Origin: an uncultured Collinsella sp. | GTDB taxonomy: Bacteria > Actinomycetota > Coriobacteriia > Coriobacteriales > Coriobacteriaceae | Direction of reading: 5' to 3' | Assembly: GCA_900543615.1 (NCBI GenBank) | Contig: UQSC01000063.1 | Span: forward strand, 1 to 10,139 | Length of the DNA stretch: 10,139 nt | The notes under the pieces: generated by a model | What the model was told of the DNA's origin: nothing | The model's input: the letters and a program-made list of their open reading frames with translations, nothing else | Databases searched by the model: none | Part shown: in pieces, positions 4,980 to 10,139 of the stretch | How the letters are laid out: each line of letters starts with the position of its first letter | Numbering within the stretch: the first letter of the stretch is position 1 | Made by a program: the position numbers and the translations under genes

Positions 4980-6947
4980 CTAGCGTAGGGACCTCAGACC
5001 GCCGGCTTCCTTGTCGAGCACCGTAAAGCGCACGGCATCCAGGTGCTCCAAGATGCTGATGGCACGTTTGCGCGACACGCCCAGAGCCTCACGCAGCACG
5101 CTCGTGGTGGCTGCGCCGCCGGCTGGCTCAATGGCGGCGGCGACGAGCTCACGCGCATGGGCCTCGGCGGCGGCAGACAGGGCAACGTCGCGCTCGACCT
5201 TCACGATTGAACGGTTGAGCGAAAGCTCGCGCAGGGCACGCGTCATAGTGTCGCGATCGAGCTGCAACTGCTCGCCCACTTCGGGCAACGTCGGTGCATC
5301 GAGGCCGGCTTCGTCCAGCAAGGCAACGATACGTTCGCAGGCCTCGCGCACCACACGCGCCGCGGCGGCAGCGGAGTGCGGGTCGAATACCTCGGCACCC
5401 TCGGCGGCACACACGCCACGCGAGCAGCCCTCGGCAATCAGAGCCGCGGCAACGCCATCATCAGCGGCAGGCCACGCAGCATGGGCAACGGCGCCGGGCG
5501 TAAAGCCCGTCTCCTTGGGAGACGCCGCGTGCATGGCTGACAGGGTCGCCGCCAGTGCATCCATCGCAGCGTCGAGCACCACGGCGTCCGCCAAGTAGTC
5601 CGCATCACCCACAGCAAGCTTGCGAACAGAGCCCTGCGACACCAACCCGCGCAGTGCGGCATCGACCTCGCCGGCACCAAGATCCAAAGCGTCGGTAACA
5701 TCAACCGCCGTAACTGGCAGCATCTGCAGCGCCAGCCAAGCGCCCACACCGCCCGCGGTATCGCCGGACTCAAGCGCCGCAAACAGCGCGCGCTCGCCGG
5801 CAGAAAGCTCGCGCGAGCGACGGCAGCGCGAAAGCAGCACGCGCCCGCCGCCGATGAGCATAACGGGCGAATACGACAGCACCACGGCATGGTCTCCGGC
5901 ACACAGCGGCAGCGGCTCCTCCAGGCGCACCTGCACGGTACGGGTCTCGCCCACCGCCATGGGGGCCTCGCCCTCCAAAAGCATGATGCGGCCGACGACC
6001 TCGGCCGTGCCGGCCATCACATGCACACGCGTGCCCGACTCGAGCACGCGTGGCTTGGTGCCCTCGCGGCCCAGGTAGGTGAACGTCATCATAAAGCGCA
6101 ACGTCTGGCCAAAGCGGTCCGCCACGCCCAGCATCTCGCCACGGTCAAGCGCCGCGACACCGTCACCAACTAGGTTGAGCGCCACACGCTGACCAGGCAG
6201 CGCGCGCGGCGTATCGCCATGCACCTGAATCCCGCGCACGCGACAGACCGTACGCGACGGCAAAGCCATCAGCTCGTCGCCCACCGCAACCGGCGCATCG
6301 TGCAGCGTTCCCGTTACGACAGTGCCGACGCCCTTAATCGTAAAGCAGCGATCAATCGGCAGGCGCGGCGCGGCATCGGTGCGCTCGGCACGGTCGCGGC
6401 AGGCATCCCAGCAGGCACTTACCTGCTCGTCGAGCACCGCAAGCAGCCCGTCGATCCCCTCGCCCGTCTTAGACGACACGGGCACAATCGGCGCGCCCGC
6501 AAACACGGTACCCGACAAAAAGTCATCGACATCGAGCTCGGCAAGCTCGGTCATCTCGGCATCGGCCAGGTCACACATCGTCAGCGCCACCACCATATGC
6601 GTGACGCCCAGCATCTCCAGCACGTGCACGTGCTCGCGGGTCTGCGGCATCACGCCCTCGACGGCCGAAACCACCAGCACGCCCACGTCGATACCCGTGG
6701 CGCCCTGCACCATGGCGCGCAAGTAATGCGCGTGGCCCGGCACGTCGACCAGGCCAACGATCTTGCCGCTCGGCAGCGCCAGCTCGCCAAAGCCCAGCTC
6801 CACGGTCATACCGCGACGGCGCTCAACCTCCAGACGGTCGGGATTCTTGCCGGTCAGTGCCTCGATCAGCGCCGACTTACCATGGTCGACGTGGCCCGCC
6901 GTGCCAACGATAACGGGACACTCCACCAGCGCCTGAACCTCACTCAT
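4980..6947 (-). CDS. selB: Selenocysteine-specific translation elongation factor SelB
   Basis: SelB is the GTPase that carries Sec-tRNA-Sec to the ribosome and recognises the mRNA SECIS hairpin at UGA codons. The 655-residue product has an EF-Tu-like G domain: G1 GTAGHVDHGKSA at 15-26, GMT around T48, G3 DVPGH at 68-72 and G5 SSK at 158-160. The G4 motif reads TMCD at 123-126 instead of the usual TKxD/NKxD. Domains II and III follow (IKGVGTVVTGTL from residue 204, then to about 375). The rest is winged-helix repeats. The last, LREALGVSRKRAISILEHLD from residue 618, fits the SECIS-binding domain. The ATG overlaps the selA stop as ATGA, with AAGAAGG about 10 bases upstream, so translation is coupled to selA. 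The SECIS targets are not in the window. Confidence 0.96.
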   Translation of the reverse strand: MSEVQALVECPVIVGTAGHVDHGKSALIEALTGKNPDRLEVERRRGMTVELGFGELALPSGKIVGLVDVPGHAHYLRAMVQGATGIDVGVLVVSAVEGVMPQTREHVHVLEMLGVTHMVVALTMCDLADAEMTELAELDVDDFLSGTVFAGAPIVPVSSKTGEGIDGLLAVLDEQVSACWDACRDRAERTDAAPRLPIDRCFTIKGVGTVVTGTLHDAPVAVGDELMALPSRTVCRVRGIQVHGDTPRALPGQRVALNLVGDGVAALDRGEMLGVADRFGQTLRFMMTFTYLGREGTKPRVLESGTRVHVMAGTAEVVGRIMLLEGEAPMAVGETRTVQVRLEEPLPLCAGDHAVVLSYSPVMLIGGGRVLLSRCRRSRELSAGERALFAALESGDTAGGVGAWLALQMLPVTAVDVTDALDLGAGEVDAALRGLVSQGSVRKLAVGDADYLADAVVLDAAMDALAATLSAMHAASPKETGFTPGAVAHAAWPAADDGVAAALIAEGCSRGVCAAEGAEVFDPHSAAAAARVVREACERIVALLDEAGLDAPTLPEVGEQLQLDRDTMTRALRELSLNRSIVKVERDVALSAAAEAHARELVAAAIEPAGGAATTSVLREALGVSRKRAISILEHLDAVRFTVLDKEAGGLRSLR

Positions 6948-8401
6948 CGAGCAATCGCCTTCTTAACGCACGCGATGAGCGTCGATGCCGCCGTCTCGAT
7001 ATCGCGGTCGCCAACGAGCGTGCGCACATCAAACAGAATGCGGTCGTGCGAGGTGCGCGTGACGACCGGTGTGTCGAAGTCCTGGACAAGCGAGCGCTTG
7101 AGCGCGTCGACCGTCAGGCGCTCGTCAACAAGACGCACGGCAACGCACATCGTGGGCAGCTCCACGGTAGGCAGCGAGCCGCCACCGGGGGTCGACGATT
7201 CCTCGACAATCTCCAACTCAACGGCACACGGGCAACCAGCCTTATCGAGCCCGGCGATCATACGATCGCGCAGCTTACGGGCACGTCGCTCCAAATGAGC
7301 CTGCGGCAGCGTAAGCATGCTGAGCACCGGAATATCGCGATGGGCAACATCGGCGCCATCCATGTAGATGCGCAGTGTAGCCTCGAGCGCCGCCAGTGCG
7401 AGCTTGCCCGGGCGCAGGGCACGCATAAGCGGATGCGACCCGCAGGCCTGGACCAGATCGCGACGGCCCATGATAATGCCCGCCTGCGCGGCACCCAGCA
7501 GCTTATCGCCCGAGCATGACACGATATCGAGCCCCGCCGAAACCGAAGCCGGCGTGGTTCCTTCGCCGCCGCGCACCAAGATGTCGTCGGGCAACAGCGC
7601 ACCCGACCCCTGGTCCTCGTAGAACAGCAGGCCATGCTTGTGGGCCAGGGCGGCAAGCTCCCGAGAGCCCACCTCTTCGTGAAAACCCTCGATGCGATAG
7701 TTGGAAGGATGGACCTTAAGGATCATCGCCGTATCGGGCGTGATGGCTTGCTCATAATCAGCCAGGTGCGTGCGGTTGGTGGCGCCGACCTCGACGAGTT
7801 TGGCGCCCGAAGCCGCCATGACATCGGGGATGCGGAAGCTGCCGCCGATCTCGACAAGCTCGCCGCGGCTGACGATGACCTCTTTGCCTGCGGCATGGGT
7901 CGCCAGCACCAGCAGCACAGCGGCGGCATTGTTGTTGACCACGAGCGCGTCCTCGGCACCGGTGAGTGAGCGGATCAGCTGCGCGGCGTGCTCCTTGCGC
8001 GACCCGCGCGAACAGGTGTCGACGCTGTACTCGAGCGTGCTATACCCGCGCGCGACCTCGGCCACGGCTTTGGCAGCTGATTCCGCGAGCGGGGCGCGAC
8101 CCAAGTTGGTATGGATAACCACACCCGTGGCGTTGACGGCGGGACGCAGGCTCGGCAGCGCAGAGCGGTGCGCACGCCACTCGATGGCCGAGGCCAGCTC
8201 GCGCTTGGAACGCGGGGCGGCGCCGGCGCGAATGGCGGCGCGCTCCTCGTCGAGCTCGGCCGTGACGGCGGCATGCACCACCGCGTCGCAGGTCTCCCCC
8301 GCCGCCTTCACCACCGGCCACTCTGCGAGCAGCTCGTTGACGGAAGGAATAGCGCGAAGGCGGGCGCGTACCTCATCGGACATGTTCTGGCTATCGCTCA
8401 T
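6944..8401 (-). CDS. selA: L-seryl-tRNA(Sec) selenium transferase SelA
   Basis: SelA is the PLP enzyme that converts Ser-tRNA-Sec to Sec-tRNA-Sec using selenophosphate. The 485-residue product has the family N-terminus (LRAIPSVNELL, residues 15-25), NATGVVIHTNLGRAPL at 90-105, EYSVDTCSRGSRKEHA at 124-139, and the PLP lysine K300 in SGDKLLGAAQAG (often SGDKLLGGPQAG). TPVVTRTSHDRILFDVRTL near residues 444-462 is also characteristic. Length is close to that of other bacterial SelA proteins. The ATG at 8399-8401 has AAAGG with a 6-base spacer; the second Met (residue 7) lacks a ribosome site. The stop overlaps the selB ATG by four bases. A candidate promoter lies in the 76 bases before it, so selAB may be transcribed separately from the oxidoreductase gene upstream. 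Confidence 0.97.
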   Translation of the reverse strand: MSDSQNMSDEVRARLRAIPSVNELLAEWPVVKAAGETCDAVVHAAVTAELDEERAAIRAGAAPRSKRELASAIEWRAHRSALPSLRPAVNATGVVIHTNLGRAPLAESAAKAVAEVARGYSTLEYSVDTCSRGSRKEHAAQLIRSLTGAEDALVVNNNAAAVLLVLATHAAGKEVIVSRGELVEIGGSFRIPDVMAASGAKLVEVGATNRTHLADYEQAITPDTAMILKVHPSNYRIEGFHEEVGSRELAALAHKHGLLFYEDQGSGALLPDDILVRGGEGTTPASVSAGLDIVSCSGDKLLGAAQAGIIMGRRDLVQACGSHPLMRALRPGKLALAALEATLRIYMDGADVAHRDIPVLSMLTLPQAHLERRARKLRDRMIAGLDKAGCPCAVELEIVEESSTPGGGSLPTVELPTMCVAVRLVDERLTVDALKRSLVQDFDTPVVTRTSHDRILFDVRTLVGDRDIETAASTLIACVKKAIAR

Positions 8402-8447
8402 GTGCGACCTTTCAAAACCAAAGGTGAATCAATCGTTCGAACGTCAA

Positions 8448-8477
8448 ACTATCAGCCAATTCGATCGGCTGAGTCAA
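8448..8477 (-). promoter_or_regulatory. Candidate selAB promoter with an inverted repeat in its spacer
   Basis: On the minus strand TTGACT (8477-8472) and GATAGT (8453-8448) form a -35/-10 pair with an 18-base spacer. An inverted repeat, TCAGCC and GGCTGA (8452-8457 and 8467-8472, 9-base loop), sits almost exactly between the two boxes. It could be an operator, or a weak terminator hairpin for the oxidoreductase gene that ends at 8478. Consensus evidence only. Confidence 0.35.
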
Positions 8478-10094
8478 TCAATCGCTATTATCCTCGCGTG
8501 CCGCGATCTTTTCCACGCGAACGGCGTTTTCCTGGGTGAGCGCGGCGCCCGTCAACGGGTCCCAACGCAACGGTGTATGGTCGAGTGGGCCGACGCCCAA
8601 GGCCTGAGCGCCGCCGGCATCGGCGCCAAACGAACGTCCGCCGGGGGCGGCCGAGGTGAAGATGCACGCCGGATGCAGATACGGCGTCGTCTCCACGCGC
8701 ACGCGGTCGCGGCCCATATCGCTCACCAGCTCGACGACCTCGCCATCGGCAATGCCCATGCGCGCAGCGGCATCGGCATTCATCTGCACGGCATCCAGAT
8801 CCGAGCCCGCCTCGGCGGCGCCAGCCGCCGCGAGTCTGCGCGAAGTGTGCGACTCAAAGGGACGGTTGCCGCTAATGAGACGAAACATCCCCGGGCTGGG
8901 CTCCACCATGGGCGCGATCCAGTCGGGCACACGACCCATGCCGGCTCGCTCCCATATGTCGCTTGCCAGCGCAATCTTGCCGCCGGCAAGCGGAATCACC
9001 GGCTCACCCGTGCGCGTCGGCAGCGCCATGCCCGTATCGGCCCAGCCGCGCTCCATGAGCTCGTCCAGATCGATCCCAAAAGGCGCCACCTGGGCAGCCG
9101 CCAGATCGTCAGACGTAAACTGGAAGTACTCGCCCACGCCACACGCCTGCGCCAGACCGGCAAAAATCTCCCGACCGGGACGTGTGTCGTCATGCTGCAC
9201 GGGCAGCACGGCGTTGCGGTAGAACACGCGCGCATCGTTGGCGCCCGTCACCGTTCCCACGCCGCGGTCAGCCTCCAGATACGTCACGTCGGGCAGCACG
9301 AAGTCAGAAGCACGCGCCGTCTCGGACCAGCGAATATCAATCGTCACGAGCAAGTCGAGTTGCTGCAAAATACTCAACCAAGCCTGTGCATTGCCATAGC
9401 CCGCACCGGGGTTACTGGCATAGACGATGAGTCCACGCAAATCGCCGGCAAGAATCGACTGGCCGATGGTCGTGCACAGGCCGCGCACCGGATCGACCAG
9501 TGGATAGCGCTCGGACCCCAACTTGGGCTCACGCGGCACCGGCGGCGTCGCAAAGCGTGCGGGATCAAGGTCGCCCAGCGCAAGCGGTGTGGGTGGATTG
9601 AGCGCGCCGCCCGCATGTCCAATACAGCCCAGCAGCACATCGACCATGCAGATAGCTCGCGCCGTCTGCGTACTGTTGGCATACGCGATACCGATGCCAC
9701 CATGAAAGCCCGCATCCACCACAGCGGCAGGCGCGGCGGCAGCCAAATCACGCGCAACCGCACGGATATCGTCCGCCGGCACGTCGCACATCGACTCGGC
9801 CCACTCGGGCGTCCAAGCACTCGCCGCCTGCGCCAGCTCGTCAAAGCCTGTGGTGTAGCGGGCAACGAACTCGCGGTCGTACAGGCCCTCGGCAATCAAC
9901 ACGTGGGCAATACCCAACAGCAGCGCCAAGTCACAGCCCGGGCGCACGCGCAGCCAGCGATCGGCAATAGCAGCCGAGCCGCTGCGCCGGGGGTCGACCA
10001 CGATAATCTTCGCCCCGCGCCGGCGCGCATCGTTGAGCGCATCGACGGCCCCCGCCGTCGACGAATCCACCAAGGAACGCCCCAGGTACATGAT
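8478..10094 (-). CDS. PhsA/PsrA-like molybdopterin oxidoreductase, N-terminal part missing
   Basis: About 538 residues of a DMSO-reductase-family catalytic subunit are present. The closest subgroup by eye is thiosulfate/polysulfide reductase. The first visible stretch (ARRRGAKIIVVDPRRSGSAAIADRW, then RVRPGCDLALLLGIAHV) is the bis-MGD-binding Rossmann-like region. LIVYASNPGAG and SETARASDFVLPDVTYLEAD follow in the middle, and GGKIALASDIWERAG precedes the C-terminal molydopterin-dinucleotide-binding barrel (FRLISGNRPFESHTSRR, MNADAAARMGIADGEVVEL). The missing N-terminal 150-200 residues would hold the [4Fe-4S] site, the Mo ligand (Cys, Sec or Ser) and any Tat signal, so substrate and selenoprotein status cannot be decided. 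Codons upstream of 10094 come from adapter: an apparent start giving MYKRQ is artificial. It needs MGD, consistent with mobA nearby. Confidence 0.85.
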   Translation of the reverse strand: MMYLGRSLVDSSTAGAVDALNDARRRGAKIIVVDPRRSGSAAIADRWLRVRPGCDLALLLGIAHVLIAEGLYDREFVARYTTGFDELAQAASAWTPEWAESMCDVPADDIRAVARDLAAAAPAAVVDAGFHGGIGIAYANSTQTARAICMVDVLLGCIGHAGGALNPPTPLALGDLDPARFATPPVPREPKLGSERYPLVDPVRGLCTTIGQSILAGDLRGLIVYASNPGAGYGNAQAWLSILQQLDLLVTIDIRWSETARASDFVLPDVTYLEADRGVGTVTGANDARVFYRNAVLPVQHDDTRPGREIFAGLAQACGVGEYFQFTSDDLAAAQVAPFGIDLDELMERGWADTGMALPTRTGEPVIPLAGGKIALASDIWERAGMGRVPDWIAPMVEPSPGMFRLISGNRPFESHTSRRLAAAGAAEAGSDLDAVQMNADAAARMGIADGEVVELVSDMGRDRVRVETTPYLHPACIFTSAAPGGRSFGADAGGAQALGVGPLDHTPLRWDPLTGAALTQENAVRVEKIAAREDNSD

Positions 10095-10139
10095 CTGTCT
10101 CTTATACACATCTGACGCTGCCGACGAATAGCCTTGTGT
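10095..10139. other. Nextera i5-side adapter (sequencing artefact)
   Basis: Positions 10095-10127 are the reverse complement of the Nextera read-1 adapter, beginning with the Tn5 mosaic end (10095-10113, CTGTCTCTTATACACATCT). Positions 10128-10135 (ATAGCCTT) occupy the i5 index slot; its complement AAGGCTAT is, from memory, index S520. GTGT at 10136-10139 is the start of the P5 arm. Confidence 0.98.

Noticed and set aside
8381..8383. Alternative selA start at Met 7
   Set aside because: There is no ribosome site before it, whereas the upstream ATG at 8399-8401 has AAAGG at a good distance.
8478..10094. SECIS element or in-frame UGA selenocysteine codon
   Set aside because: No in-frame UGA before the natural stop. 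The residue that could be Sec lies in the missing N-terminal part, so it cannot be assessed here.
7770..10115. Very long plus-strand open frame (781 codons) opposite selA and the oxidoreductase gene
   Set aside because: It is antisense to two clearly recognised genes, has no family resemblance, and its last residues come from adapter. Long antisense frames are expected in GC-rich DNA.

Overview
The window is an assembled contig that ends in Illumina Nextera adapter sequence on both sides. Bases 1-48 are the i7-side adapter and bases 10095-10139 are the i5-side adapter, so only 49-10094 is biological. The DNA is GC-rich, every gene lies on the minus strand, and the products look like those of an anaerobic gut actinobacterium of the Coriobacteriia. 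A Collinsella-like organism is my best guess, inferred from overall gene style and from two intergenic hairpins of a type I associate with that genus. It cannot be proved from this window alone.

Layout in transcription order (right to left): the C-terminal part of a PhsA/PsrA-like molybdopterin oxidoreductase, cut by the contig end (8478-10094); selA (6944-8401); selB (4980-6947, overlapping selA by ATGA); a dispersed hairpin repeat (4888-4954); the selenocysteine tRNA gene selC (4734-4830) with a candidate promoter and a strong terminator; mobA (3947-4579); a Cys-rich DUF3343-type putative Se/S carrier (3536-3931); glutamate dehydrogenase gdhA (1923-3278) with a strong terminator at 1866-1897; a second copy of the hairpin repeat (1736-1806); then a molybdenum hydroxylase operon of an FAD subunit (740-1654) and a [2Fe-2S]-Mo fusion subunit (49-740, cut by the other contig end).

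Apart from gdhA the genes share a selenium/molybdenum theme. SelA converts Ser-tRNA-Sec to Sec-tRNA-Sec, SelB delivers it to recoded UGA codons, and selC encodes the tRNA. MobA makes the guanine-dinucleotide form of the molybdenum cofactor needed by enzymes such as the PhsA-like protein. The DUF3343 protein may carry Se or S, and the XdhD-like hydroxylase resembles enzymes suspected of using labile selenium. selD is not in the window.

The most unusual points are: a tRNA-Sec whose anticodon loop has C instead of the near-universal U33; a SelB G4 motif reading TMCD instead of NKxD/TKxD; a two-copy hairpin family with a constant outer arm and a covarying inner arm; a Cys-rich extension on the DUF3343 protein; and an inverted repeat in the mobA leader. 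No plus-strand gene is supported. No intergenic stretch exceeds 300 bases.
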